NCBI GenBank assembly: GCA_001593935.1 | Contig: LUCE01000006.1 | Span: 1 to 48,845 of the forward strand | Direction: 5' to 3' | Length of the DNA: 48,845 nucleotides | From: Candidatus Bathyarchaeota archaeon B26-2 | GTDB lineage: Archaea; Thermoproteota; Bathyarchaeia; Bathyarchaeales; B26-1 | Shown here: positions 1 through 8,492 of the stretch, piece after piece | How the letters are laid out: each line of letters starts with the position of its first letter | Numbering within the stretch: position 1 is the first letter of the stretch | The notes under the pieces: model-generated | Seen by the model: the letters and a program-made list of their open reading frames with translations, nothing else | The model's database searches: none | What the model was told of the DNA's origin: nothing | Program-made: the position numbers and the translations under genes

Positions 1-194
1 TATCTGTACATCTATAGATGAGAAGATAAAATACATACTTTGAACCTTCATTTACTGCGCTAGGCATACGGTTCTCTTCTATTATCCGATGGTCATGTTT
101 GAGGCTTCATCCCAGCTCCCCTCTACGTGATCTTTATGCCACAAAGTTTATGGGTTACCTTTGCGAAGTCCTCCAGTTAAGGGGAGCGATAAGG

Positions 195-749
195 TTGGCA
201 GTTTCAACTCTGGGCGAGATCTTGGAGAAAAAACTCAAGGTTCTGTTGGAGCTTAGGGGCTATAGGCTCTTAGAAAGGAAGGACTATGATGGAGGGGCCT
301 ACATCACTGTTGAACATAAGGATGAGAAGATTCTGATATGGGCCATCTCGAGCAGAACCACTGTGGGCAAGGATATGATCGTCAGGTTCAAGAAGAGAAT
401 AGACGAGGATGAGACCCTTAAGAGAGGCATAATCATAACGAACGGGAGATACACTGTCTCAGCCAAATCTGAAGCCCAGAAGGAAGGAATAGAGCTCATC
501 CCGCAGAACTTTCCGACCTTCAACGTATTCGAGCATGCACTCGTCCCAAAACATGAGATTCTCACCCCTGAGGAGAGGGAGGAGATATTGAAGAAGTATA
601 AGGTGAAACCCTACCAGATTCCCAACATCAGTGCCTCAGACCCCATAGTGAGGGTTATAGGAGCGAGGCCGGGCGACATACTTCGGATAACTAGGAAGAG
701 CCCGACGGCTGGAGTATACGTCTCATACCGTTACGTCGTCGAAGACTGA
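195..749 (+). CDS. rpoH: RNA polymerase subunit Rpo5/RpoH, full-length eukaryote-like Rpb5
   Basis: Subunit of DNA-directed RNA polymerase. The C-terminal ~70 residues (from about residue 113, HALVPKHEIL onward, ending in the SPTAGVYVSYRYV stretch) are the conserved Rpb5 assembly domain. About 110 residues precede it (LEKKLKVLLELRGYRLLER, then KRGIIITNGRYTVSA) and match in order and spacing the nuclease-fold N-terminal 'jaw' domain of eukaryotic Rpb5. Most archaeal Rpo5 proteins I know consist of the C-terminal domain alone (~80 residues). I chose TTG at 195 because GGGGAG lies 8 bases upstream; TTG at 99 and ATG at 150 are in frame but add residues unlike the family. No rpoB follows; the next gene is on the opposite strand. 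The subunit identity is firm, the start is not. Confidence 0.9.
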   Translation: MAVSTLGEILEKKLKVLLELRGYRLLERKDYDGGAYITVEHKDEKILIWAISSRTTVGKDMIVRFKKRIDEDETLKRGIIITNGRYTVSAKSEAQKEGIELIPQNFPTFNVFEHALVPKHEILTPEEREEILKKYKVKPYQIPNISASDPIVRVIGARPGDILRITRKSPTAGVYVSYRYVVED

Positions 750-767
750 GAACAAACAGCCGATTTT

Positions 768-1019
768 TCAGCCTTCCCTGACCGATTTGGTTCTCTCCTC
801 CCGAACCTCGTGGAGAATAACCAAGGCTTCACCGAAGGTTATACCCATCCTAACCGAGAGTTCCCGAGGGGTTATCTCAGGCTCCTCTGGTAGAATCCTC
901 TCGGAGACATAGGCTTTGTGGTAAGGATACATGCTCATGGCGTGAACGGTCTCAACCAAGACCGGCCAGAGCGGATTCTTCACGTAATCTTCAGGGTCAT
1001 CCTCCATGTTCGCACTCAT
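768..1019 (-). CDS. Small hypothetical protein with possible helix-turn-helix
   Basis: I do not recognise this 83-residue protein. The C-terminal half (ITPRELSVRMGITFGEALVI) reads like a helix-turn-helix of the winged-helix type, so a small DNA-binding protein is possible. The N-terminal half is acidic (MEDDPEDY) and then holds aromatic and histidine residues (MSMYPYHKAYV). I start at the ATG at 1019 because AGGTG lies six bases upstream; a GTG at 1028 is also in frame but overlaps that ribosome binding site. It converges with rpoH, 18 bases away. Confidence 0.6.
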   Translation of the reverse strand: MSANMEDDPEDYVKNPLWPVLVETVHAMSMYPYHKAYVSERILPEEPEITPRELSVRMGITFGEALVILHEVREERTKSVREG

Positions 1020-1110
1020 GAAGGGCACCTATTAGACTTTACAAACCAAACCCAAATATCTGTCCCCTCGCTCTCTCCTCGACCGGCTGAGACCAGCAAC
1101 GGCGTCGAAA

Positions 1111-1497
1111 TCACTCAGCCCTCTCAATCCTTACCAAGTCGCCGTCCTTAACCTTCTTGAAGACTCTAGGGTCGCCTACGACCTTTCCGAAGACGTTAAC
1201 GGGGCTGGCCGGCCTTATCTCGTCCCCTCGGCTTACCGGGGTTGGGCCGAAGAAGATGCAGAAACTGTTGCCTGGAGGCCAGTAACCTAGGTCTCCCAGC
1301 TCAACGGTCTCTTGAGGGTTCTCCTCCCCAACCTTCACGGGTATGGGAAAGTATATCTCGTCTCCCCAAGTTGCTGCGTGGGCCTCGATTGGTAGTGCTC
1401 TCCATACGGCCTCGGCAGTTTTAGGGTTCTTCTCCCAAGTGATCTCGGCCTCGACGGCTCCGGTAGCCTTCGTTATGATCTTTATCTTCTTGACCAT
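1111..1497 (-). CDS. Cyclophilin-like fold protein (TM1367/DUF369 type)
   Basis: A 128-residue protein of the prokaryotic cyclophilin-like family. Visible family features are the run WRALPIEAHAATWGDEIYFPIP near residues 32-54, the central LGDLGYWPPGNSFCIFFGPTP, and the closing NVFGKVVGDPRVFKKVKDG. The fold is that of cyclophilin, but prolyl isomerase activity has not generally been shown for this family, so the function is unknown. The ATG at 1497 has GAGATGA about 6 bases upstream. It is followed on the same strand by the small gene at 768-1019, roughly 90 bases away. Confidence 0.82.
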   Translation of the reverse strand: MVKKIKIITKATGAVEAEITWEKNPKTAEAVWRALPIEAHAATWGDEIYFPIPVKVGEENPQETVELGDLGYWPPGNSFCIFFGPTPVSRGDEIRPASPVNVFGKVVGDPRVFKKVKDGDLVRIERAE

Positions 1498-1628
1498 GCG
1501 GGTTCATCTCCATAAGTTAATCGGTACTCCTCCATAGTTCTGGCTGAGAGCCTAAAAATGTTGTGATTGTACTTTAACTCTTTCTCCGGAATGTTGTAAC
1601 TGGTCGTGCTTCATTGCCGATGAAAAGG

Positions 1629-1637
1629 TTTATATAA
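1629..1637 (+). promoter_or_regulatory. TATA box for the ABC exporter-DUF1854 pair
   Basis: TTTATATAA preceded by a purine-rich AAAAGG (BRE-like). The expected transcription start ~26 bases on lies near 1659, ten bases before the GTG at 1669, so the message should be nearly leaderless. Confidence 0.6.
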
Positions 1638-1668
1638 TACTTCCTAACATTGAGGGATTCTCGACAAG

Positions 1669-3954
1669 GTGGGGAGAATCCCCTTCGCGCGGCGAATAGT
1701 GGATATGTGCCCGGATGGAAGCCGAGCTCTCGTGGAGATTTCTGAAGATCTGAATGAAGAGTTACCGGATACCATCAAGACCTCCCTCAAGAGGCTGGGT
1801 CTAGGTGAGGCCCAAGTAGTGGTCTCTGGGGACATAAATCTTAAGAACAGGTATGGGAAGACATGGCTGATCTTAACTGATAGGTACCTCCTCATATACG
1901 ATCCTGAAGAGAGCGAGAAACCCGTAGTCAAGGTTGAACTCGACGAGATAAAGGAAGCCAACATACTGAGTTACGTAGGAAACAACGCCTTGAGGATTGT
2001 GACTTCTGACAGGAGTATAGAGGTCTTCCGCTTCACGAATAAAGTTAAACCAAAAGTAATGATGGCGGTAAGAGCCTTAAACTCGAACGTTGGAAACCTT
2101 GAAGAAATAGATATAGCCACCGTGGACGCCCCCTCACATAAGCGTAGGAGGTGCCCCAAATGTGGGCGAATGATTCCGCCTTGGATGGCAACTTGCCCCG
2201 CCTGCACAAGCAAGAGAAGGGTCATCGCTAGACTCCTTCACTACACCAGGATGCACCTACGCCTAGCTGTAGTCGGGTTCCTCTTGGCCACTTTCTTCAC
2301 GATTCTCGGCATGATCCCGCCATACTTGATGAAGGTGCTCATAGACGACGCCATAGGCGGCTCCAACATGACTCTACTCGGGTGGATAGTCATCACGCTG
2401 GTGGTCATATACCTCTTGAGAGCCATAGCATCCGCGGGCAGGACATACTTCCTTGGGAAGCTTGGTCAGAGCATCATGGTCCACCTAAGGAGACAACTAT
2501 ATGAACATCTCCAAGTCCTGTCGTTAAGCTTCTACGACAAGAACCAGACCGGTAGGATCATGTCTAGGGTGATGAGCGACACTGAGAGGGTTCAATACTT
2601 CCTAACTTGGGGTGTTCAACAGACTATCATGGACGGTGTGATGCTAATCTCGATAGCCATCATCCTCTTCACCATGAACTGGCAGCTAGCGATCATAGTC
2701 CTAACCCCGGCTCCAGTCCTGATCTTGGGAACGAAGATCTTCAGCCGCAAGATACATGGGGTCTACCATAAGGCTTGGAGGAGATGGGCTGACTTAAGCG
2801 CTATACTGGCGGACACCGTGCCCGGCATAGTCGTTGTTAAGGCCTTCACTCAGGAAGGTCGAGAGATAAGCAGGTTTAGGAGGAAGACGTACGAGCTCTA
2901 CGAGGCAAACCTAAGAATCCGGTATCTTGAAGGACTCTTCTTCCCGATGGTCGGCTTCATCATGACTCTTGGAGCTGTTGGAGTTTGGTGGATCGGCGGA
3001 AGCCAGATCCTTTCGGGAAATCTGACACTCGGCGTGTTAACAGCCTTCATCAGCTATACTTGGCAGTTCTACGGGCCTGTGGGGAGGCTAAGCAACCTCA
3101 GCAGCGTGCTCTTAAGGGCTACAACCTCGGCTGAGAGGATCTTCGAGGTTCTCGACACTAGGCCTGAAGTGCACGACGACCCGGACGCGATCGAGCTCCC
3201 GCCAGTGAAGGGTCACATAAAGTTCCACAACGTCTCCTTCACCTACGGCTCTGGGGAGACCACCTTGAAGAACATAAACTTGGAGATTAAGCCGGGGCAG
3301 AAGGTTGGGGTGGTGGGCCCGAGCGGAGCTGGAAAAACGACCTTGGTTAAGCTGATTCTACGCTTCTACGACGTGACCTCCGGCAAGATAACGATAGATG
3401 GCTACGACATACGTAAAGTTAAGCAGAGGTCCCTACGCCGTCAGATAGGCATAGTACTGCAGGAGCCGTTCCTCTTCAAGGGTTCGATAGCTGAAAACAT
3501 AGCCTACGGCAACCCTAATGTTCCTCCGGAGAAGATAATCGAGGCTGCTAAGGCCGCTAACATCCATGACTTCGTGATCTCGCTTCCAGAAGCCTACGAT
3601 ACCGATGTCGGTGAGAGGGGACACCGCCTCTCCGGAGGCGAGAAGCAGAGGGTCTCGATAGCGAGGGCCCTCCTCATGGACCCGCGCATACTAATCCTAG
3701 ACGAGGCTACGAGCTCCGTAGACACCGAGACTGAGAGCCTTATCCAAGAGGCCCTCGAGAGGCTGATGGAGAACAGAACCTCAATAATCATAGCGCATAG
3801 GCTCTCAACCCTAAGGAACGCCGACAAGATAATCGTCATCGACCATGGAGAGATAATTGAAGAGGGAACCCACGAGGAGCTCCTCAGACTCGGGGGTCTA
3901 TACAGCCGGCTTTGCAGGATGCAAACTGCGCTCGCCACGATACAGCAGAGGTGA
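1669..3954 (+). CDS. ABC exporter with N-terminal PH-like domain and zinc ribbon
   Basis: A 761-residue half-exporter. Order of parts: ~25-145, a beta-rich segment (TWLILTDRYLLIYDP) resembling bacterial PH-like domains; a zinc ribbon with Cys 162, 165, 176 and 179 (CPKC...CPAC); ~190-480, a six-helix ABC exporter membrane domain; ~515-750, the ATPase with Walker A GPSGAGKTT, signature LSGGE, Walker B ILILDEA and the H-loop IIIAHRLST. It probably works as a homodimer at the membrane; the substrate cannot be read from sequence. The 3' end overlaps the DUF1854 gene by four bases (GTGA). In bacteria, ABC proteins of this architecture paired with DUF1854 are named after cyanophycin metabolism, but I see no cyanophycin synthetase or cyanophycinase here. 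Confidence 0.9.
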   Translation: MGRIPFARRIVDMCPDGSRALVEISEDLNEELPDTIKTSLKRLGLGEAQVVVSGDINLKNRYGKTWLILTDRYLLIYDPEESEKPVVKVELDEIKEANILSYVGNNALRIVTSDRSIEVFRFTNKVKPKVMMAVRALNSNVGNLEEIDIATVDAPSHKRRRCPKCGRMIPPWMATCPACTSKRRVIARLLHYTRMHLRLAVVGFLLATFFTILGMIPPYLMKVLIDDAIGGSNMTLLGWIVITLVVIYLLRAIASAGRTYFLGKLGQSIMVHLRRQLYEHLQVLSLSFYDKNQTGRIMSRVMSDTERVQYFLTWGVQQTIMDGVMLISIAIILFTMNWQLAIIVLTPAPVLILGTKIFSRKIHGVYHKAWRRWADLSAILADTVPGIVVVKAFTQEGREISRFRRKTYELYEANLRIRYLEGLFFPMVGFIMTLGAVGVWWIGGSQILSGNLTLGVLTAFISYTWQFYGPVGRLSNLSSVLLRATTSAERIFEVLDTRPEVHDDPDAIELPPVKGHIKFHNVSFTYGSGETTLKNINLEIKPGQKVGVVGPSGAGKTTLVKLILRFYDVTSGKITIDGYDIRKVKQRSLRRQIGIVLQEPFLFKGSIAENIAYGNPNVPPEKIIEAAKAANIHDFVISLPEAYDTDVGERGHRLSGGEKQRVSIARALLMDPRILILDEATSSVDTETESLIQEALERLMENRTSIIIAHRLSTLRNADKIIVIDHGEIIEEGTHEELLRLGGLYSRLCRMQTALATIQQR

Positions 3955-4457
3955 ACCGAACCGTGAGCCCCCGAGACTTCTCTGTCAAGATTCTAGACCC
4001 GAGAAAGATCGAGATATACAGAGACAGTTACGGAGACCTCGTGTTGAGGATTGACGGGGTAGAACGTAGGCTCTCGAGGGTCGTGAGGGCGTTCCCAATA
4101 ACGATGCCTTGGCGTTACATAATCTTCATCGGCGAGGATGGGGAAGAGATCGGGGTACTGAAGAATGTCAAGGATCTGAACAACAGTTCCGCAACGGTTC
4201 TGCGGGAAGAGCTCGAGAAGAGATACTTCATCCCGAAGATAATCAAGGTCCACGACATAAGGGAGGAGTTCGGGGTTCTAGTGTGGAAGACAGAGACGGA
4301 TAGAGGACCGAGAACATTCGAGGTTACGAGCAGAAGGAACTTAAAGAGGATACCGGGCGGCCGCATACTCGTGAGGGATGGGGACGACAACATGTATGAG
4401 GTAGATTATAGACGTCTAGACAGACGCAGCAGAACACTAATCGACGAAACCTTCTGA
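3951..4457 (+). CDS. DUF1854 protein partnered with the ABC exporter
   Basis: A 168-residue DUF1854 protein. Family hallmarks in order: VVRAFPITMPWRYIIFIGEDG, EELEKRYFIPKI, the TETDRGPRTFEV strand, and the closing YRRLDRRSRTLID. I start at GTG 3951, which overlaps the exporter stop codon as GTGA; a TTG at 3912 gives an N-terminus unlike the family. Its tight linkage suggests a dedicated cytoplasmic partner of the exporter, perhaps regulatory, but the biochemical role is unknown. It is the last gene of the unit; nrdG converges on it 17 bases away. Confidence 0.85.
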   Translation: MNRTVSPRDFSVKILDPRKIEIYRDSYGDLVLRIDGVERRLSRVVRAFPITMPWRYIIFIGEDGEEIGVLKNVKDLNNSSATVLREELEKRYFIPKIIKVHDIREEFGVLVWKTETDRGPRTFEVTSRRNLKRIPGGRILVRDGDDNMYEVDYRRLDRRSRTLIDETF

Positions 4458-4474
4458 AATCTCTAATCCAAGCC

Positions 4475-5152
4475 TCAGATCCGCATTATCACTTCGTTTA
4501 CGTACTTTCTCATCACTTCTGCGAACTTGGCGATTTTATCGTTGGGGTAAGGTTGAATCTTGTTGAAGCGTTCATCTAGGGTGTCTCCGGGGATGAACTG
4601 TTGGAAGGCGAAGCGTTTCGCTCCTTTTACCAACTCACCCATCTTTGGTATGTCTTCATCCTCGATAATCTGTGGAACGATTGTGCTTCTAAACTCGTAG
4701 TCGGTCACTCCCTCCTTCAATATCTCAACGGTCTGCAAGTAACTGCCTATCTCCTTCGTTCCTAATAGTGTATACTTCTCCGGGGATGTCTTAACATCGA
4801 GAGCGACGTAATCAACGTATGGTAGGCATTCCAAGAGGACGTCTGGGAAGAAGCCGTTGGTGTCCAGTTTAACGGCGAACCCCTCATCCTTGAGCCTCCT
4901 CAAAAACTGCGGTAGGTCCTTATGGAGGGTTGGCTCTCCACCCGTTACGACGACCGCGTCAATATACTTCATCCTAGACCTCAAGATTTGGAGGACCTTT
5001 TCCTCTGAGAGGAAGGGGCCTCTAGGCTCTAAAACGAGCCTCCAGTTGTGACAGTAGGGACAACGTAGGTTACAGCCGGGTGTGAAGAGGACCGACGCTA
5101 CTCTATCTGGAAAATCTATGAAACTCGTCTTCTCGATCCCGCTGAACTTCAT
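4475..5152 (-). CDS. nrdG: Anaerobic ribonucleoside-triphosphate reductase activating protein
   Basis: Radical-SAM activase that installs the glycyl radical on class III ribonucleotide reductase. The CX3CX2C cluster motif is CNLRCPYC (Cys 27, 31, 34), followed by the VTGGEPTL segment that contacts S-adenosylmethionine. At 225 residues it is the longer archaeal form of the NrdG/PflA-like family. It lies seven bases downstream of nrdD on the same strand, so the two are almost certainly co-transcribed and act together. Confidence 0.93.
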   Translation of the reverse strand: MKFSGIEKTSFIDFPDRVASVLFTPGCNLRCPYCHNWRLVLEPRGPFLSEEKVLQILRSRMKYIDAVVVTGGEPTLHKDLPQFLRRLKDEGFAVKLDTNGFFPDVLLECLPYVDYVALDVKTSPEKYTLLGTKEIGSYLQTVEILKEGVTDYEFRSTIVPQIIEDEDIPKMGELVKGAKRFAFQQFIPGDTLDERFNKIQPYPNDKIAKFAEVMRKYVNEVIMRI

Positions 5153-5159
5153 CTCATTT

Positions 5160-7280
5160 TCACATGGAAGGCGTAGCCTTGAGAAGAACGCTCTCCTCGT
5201 AGGTCTTCCTGATGCTGAACTCGGACTGTTTCCCGTCGTTCCACTGGTTAACAGGCCTGAAGTACCCTACAACTCTGGAGTAGATCTCGCATGCAGCCCC
5301 GCACGCCGGGCAGACCTTCTTCTCTCCAGTTAGGTAGCCGTGGGTCGGGCAGATACTGAAGGTCGGCGTCAACGTGAAGTACGGGATACGGGACATCCAA
5401 GCTACCTTCTGCACCACGTTCAGAGCAGCCTTCCAAGAATACAGCCTTTCGCCTAAGAATATGTGAAAGACCGTTCCACCTGTGTAGAGGGGTTGAAGCC
5501 TATCCTGATGTTCCAAGGCTTCGAAGAGGTCTCCCCTGTAATCGACCGGGAGATGCGTTGAGTTCGTGTAGAAGGGTGCGGCGCCATCCTTGAGGTGCTT
5601 CTCGTTCGCCACAATTATGTCTGGATACTTCTCTTTATCTATCCTTGCAAGCCTGTAGCTCGTTCCCTCCGCCGGCGTAGCCTCAAGGTTATAAAGGTTC
5701 CCAGTCTCCTCCTGGAACTCCACAAGCTTGTCCCTCATGAACATCAGAATCTTCTCGGAGAATTTCACCCCTTCAGGCTCTGTAATGTCAAAACCGAACA
5801 TGTTAATCAAAGCCTCGTTCACGCCTACCAGCCCTATAGTCGAGAAGTGATTCTTCCAGTAGCATCCGAACCTCTCCTCGACCCCTCTGAGGTAACGCCT
5901 AGAGTACGGGTATAGACCCTTCCTTATGAACCGTTCGAGGACCTTTCTCTTCACCTCTAAGCAGCTCTTGGCTATCTCCATCATCCTCTCGAGGCGTTCG
6001 AAGAACTCGTCTTCATCTCTAGAGAGGTAACCTATCCTCGGCATATTTATCGTGACTACGCCTAAGCTCCCGGTTAGAGGGTTCGCCCCAAAGTATCCTC
6101 CGCCACGTTTACGCAGTTTCCTATTGTCTATCCGTAGTCTACAGCACATGCTTCTTACGTCTTCAGGGTTCATGTCGCTGTTCACGAAGTTGGCGAAGTA
6201 AGGAACCCCGTACTTCGCTGTCATCTCGAAGACCTTCTGCACCGCTGGCGAATCCCAGTTGAAGTCCTTGGTGATGTTGTATGTCGGTATCGGAAACGTG
6301 AAGATTCTCCCTTGGGCGTCGCCTCCAGCCATGACCTCCGCGAAGGCCATGTTAAGCATCTCAATCTCTTCTTCCATCTCTCCGTAGGTTCTGCCCTGAA
6401 TCTTCCCGCCGACCACCACGGGTTCGTCTCTCATGAACTCTGGAACTTCAAGGTCGAAGGTGAGGTTTGTGAAGGGAGTCTGGAACCCCACACGCGTTGG
6501 GACGTTCATGTTGAAGAGGAACTCTTGGATGGCTTGGACGACCTCCTTATAGCTGAGTTTGTCGTAGTAGATGAAAGGCGCCAGGTAAGTGTCGAAGTTG
6601 CTGAAGGCCTGCGCACCCGCAGACTCGCCTTGAAGCGTGTAGAAGAAGTTCACAACCTGTCCGAGCGCCGTCCTGAAGTGTTTCGCCGGTGTGCTACTGA
6701 TCTTGCCGGGCACTCCTCCAAACCCGGAGAGCAGTAGGTCGAGCAGGTCCCAACCCACACAGTAGGGCCCAAGCACACCCAAGTCATGGATATGTAAGTC
6801 TCCGTTTCTATGGGCTCTGCTTGCTTCTGGAGGATAGATCCTCCCAAGCCAGTACTTCGCGATAACAGTTGACGAGAGGTAACTGTTCAACCCCTGAAGC
6901 GAGTAGCTCATGTTGCTGTTCTCGCGGACCCTCCAATCCTCGATATTTATATAATGATCTACAAGGTCGAACTGACTTAGGAGAACAGCGAGCTCCCTCA
7001 AGTCTTGGTGCTGTTTCCTATAAAGTATGTATGCCTTAGCAACCTTAACTAGGCCGTTCTCGATCAGAACTTTCTCGACGACGTCTTGAATCTCCTCCAC
7101 TGTGGGAACTCCATCTTCGCCAAACCGTTGCTCGAGCTGGCGGATCGTCTGGGCGCCGAGTCTCTCAGCTAGGCTTCGTTCTCCTCCGCCGACGGCCTTC
7201 ACTGCCTTCCATATTGCGTTGACGATCCTCTCGCCATTGAAGGGAGCTAGTCTGCCATCACGTTTCCTAACATACTTCAT
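5160..7280 (-). CDS. nrdD: Anaerobic (class III) ribonucleoside-triphosphate reductase
   Basis: Makes deoxyribonucleotides under strictly anoxic conditions with a glycyl radical. The first ~95 residues are an ATP-cone allosteric domain (KYVRKRDGRLAPF). The catalytic barrel includes MCCRLRIDN and GANPLTGSLGVVTIN. The C-terminus has a metal site in which the usual first CxxC appears as CPTH (Cys644/His647), followed by CPAC (657/660) and an extra Cys664. The glycyl-radical loop is RVVGY, with Gly672. Full length at 706 residues. The start ATG is followed by a typical N-terminus. nrdG follows after seven bases. Being the only reductase in view, it supports anaerobic life but does not exclude others elsewhere. 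Confidence 0.96.
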   Translation of the reverse strand: MKYVRKRDGRLAPFNGERIVNAIWKAVKAVGGGERSLAERLGAQTIRQLEQRFGEDGVPTVEEIQDVVEKVLIENGLVKVAKAYILYRKQHQDLRELAVLLSQFDLVDHYINIEDWRVRENSNMSYSLQGLNSYLSSTVIAKYWLGRIYPPEASRAHRNGDLHIHDLGVLGPYCVGWDLLDLLLSGFGGVPGKISSTPAKHFRTALGQVVNFFYTLQGESAGAQAFSNFDTYLAPFIYYDKLSYKEVVQAIQEFLFNMNVPTRVGFQTPFTNLTFDLEVPEFMRDEPVVVGGKIQGRTYGEMEEEIEMLNMAFAEVMAGGDAQGRIFTFPIPTYNITKDFNWDSPAVQKVFEMTAKYGVPYFANFVNSDMNPEDVRSMCCRLRIDNRKLRKRGGGYFGANPLTGSLGVVTINMPRIGYLSRDEDEFFERLERMMEIAKSCLEVKRKVLERFIRKGLYPYSRRYLRGVEERFGCYWKNHFSTIGLVGVNEALINMFGFDITEPEGVKFSEKILMFMRDKLVEFQEETGNLYNLEATPAEGTSYRLARIDKEKYPDIIVANEKHLKDGAAPFYTNSTHLPVDYRGDLFEALEHQDRLQPLYTGGTVFHIFLGERLYSWKAALNVVQKVAWMSRIPYFTLTPTFSICPTHGYLTGEKKVCPACGAACEIYSRVVGYFRPVNQWNDGKQSEFSIRKTYEESVLLKATPSM

Positions 7281-7374
7281 CTTTGAGGACCTGCCCTCAC
7301 CACTTAATCTGGATGCTATCCTTCACCTTGATTTACAAATGGAAGTCGCGCAGAAATGTAAATAGTTAGACTTC

Positions 7375-7385
7375 TTATATAAATT
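7375..7385 (-). promoter_or_regulatory. TATA box upstream of nrdD-nrdG
   Basis: On the minus strand this reads AATTTATATAA in an A/T-rich stretch. Transcription would begin near 7354 and leave a ~75-base leader before nrdD. The rest of 7281-7542 is A/T-rich spacer with a weaker second TATA-like CTTTAAATAG near 7470-7480; no gene seen. Confidence 0.5.
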
Positions 7386-7542
7386 TTTGTATCAGAAACC
7401 CGTTCTAAAAAACCATCAAATATCGGCTTGATTGAGAAAAGGAAAGATTTTTCGGATTTTTAATTGCTATTTAAAGTAGGCTGTTTCAAGATACCTTTTC
7501 CTTGTGCACAGCCGCGCATCGGTGCTGATGGAAGTAAGTCCC

Positions 7543-8319
7543 TCATCTCCTAAGAAGCCTTTCTAGGTTTCCTCCCAGAATCTTCTCCTTACCCGTTGAG
7601 CTCAGGTTCAGTTCTCTTATTGTCTTTAGGTCGTATCTTATCTCCTTGACGCCGTTGTATGGGAAGTCGGTTCCATAGATGAGTCTGTCTTCTCCGATGA
7701 GATGCACGAGCTCCTCGACTTTCCTTGCGCCTATATACCAAGCCTTGTGGGTTCTCTCGTTTAGGCAGCTCGATATCCCGGCGTAGACGTTCCTCTTATC
7801 TAGGAGGAGGGCCAAGGCCTCGTTGTATAAGCCTCTGCCTCCAACATGCTCCACTATGATCTTCAGGTCTGGAAACGTGTACGCCACGTCGTCTAGGAGC
7901 AGTGGACGATACTCCATTAGGCGCCATCCGTGGACCCCCATGTGGAAGTCCAGTATAACCCCGAGTTCCTGAGCCTTGGAGTAGAAGCCGTAGGCTTCAC
8001 GGTCGTTAACTCTGAACCTTTGGATCGGTGGGTGGAGCTTCACTCCTAAGAGGCCTCGACGCCAAGCCTCTTCAAGTTTCTTCACCGAGTTGCGGGATAG
8101 AGGGTTAATACATGCGAACCCGACGACCTCCGGGTAGCTTGGTAGTTCTTCAGCTAACCACATGTTTGGGTCTCCTATGCTTGGGGGTGTCCACTCCTCA
8201 AAGGGAGCGAAAGCGACAGCTCTCTCGATGCCGCAGGCTTTCATGGTCTCGATGAGGATATCGAGGGTACCGTTTGCCTTCATGTTGGGAGGAAATACGT
8301 GGCAGTGGTTCACGAACAT
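7543..8319 (-). CDS. Amidohydrolase-2 family metal-dependent hydrolase
   Basis: TIM-barrel hydrolase of the amidohydrolase 2 family (relatives include decarboxylases and lactonases). Metal-site motifs: NHCHVF at the N-terminus (HxH), GVKLHPP, LDFHMGVHGW, IIVEHVGG, and the late aspartate in LIYGTDFPY. The substrate is unknown. A GTG at 8367 is in frame but sits upstream of the predicted transcription start: the TATA box is centred near 8379, placing the start near 8353. The ATG at 8319, preceded by GGGAG, is therefore preferred and gives 258 residues. It appears monocistronic. Confidence 0.83.
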   Translation of the reverse strand: MFVNHCHVFPPNMKANGTLDILIETMKACGIERAVAFAPFEEWTPPSIGDPNMWLAEELPSYPEVVGFACINPLSRNSVKKLEEAWRRGLLGVKLHPPIQRFRVNDREAYGFYSKAQELGVILDFHMGVHGWRLMEYRPLLLDDVAYTFPDLKIIVEHVGGRGLYNEALALLLDKRNVYAGISSCLNERTHKAWYIGARKVEELVHLIGEDRLIYGTDFPYNGVKEIRYDLKTIRELNLSSTGKEKILGGNLERLLRR

Positions 8320-8374
8320 TCCCGTTCTCCCTACTCTGAGAAGGTTCTTCTCATGTTCTACCAACACGAACTGC

Positions 8375-8384
8375 TTATATACTT
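8375..8384 (-). promoter_or_regulatory. TATA box for the amidohydrolase; decides its start
   Basis: Minus strand AGTATATAAG. It lies 8-17 bases upstream of the in-frame GTG at 8367, too close for that codon to be in the transcript, and fits initiation at ATG 8319. Confidence 0.6.
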
Positions 8385-8492
8385 AACGTAAGGTTCCTCC
8401 GAAAACTGTTGGTTTAGAGTTGCGGTTTACACTGGTTATTCTGAAAGGTCTTGGGAGAGGATTTGAGATTTTAGACGCAGCATTCTATCTCG

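Noticed and set aside
99-194. Upstream extension of rpoH from TTG 99
   Set aside because: The extra 32 residues do not resemble Rpb5, and the ribosome binding site supports TTG 195.
3594-3938. Minus-strand frame of 114 codons inside the first ABC gene
   Set aside because: Fully antisense to the conserved ATPase domain; serine-rich shadow with no start signal.
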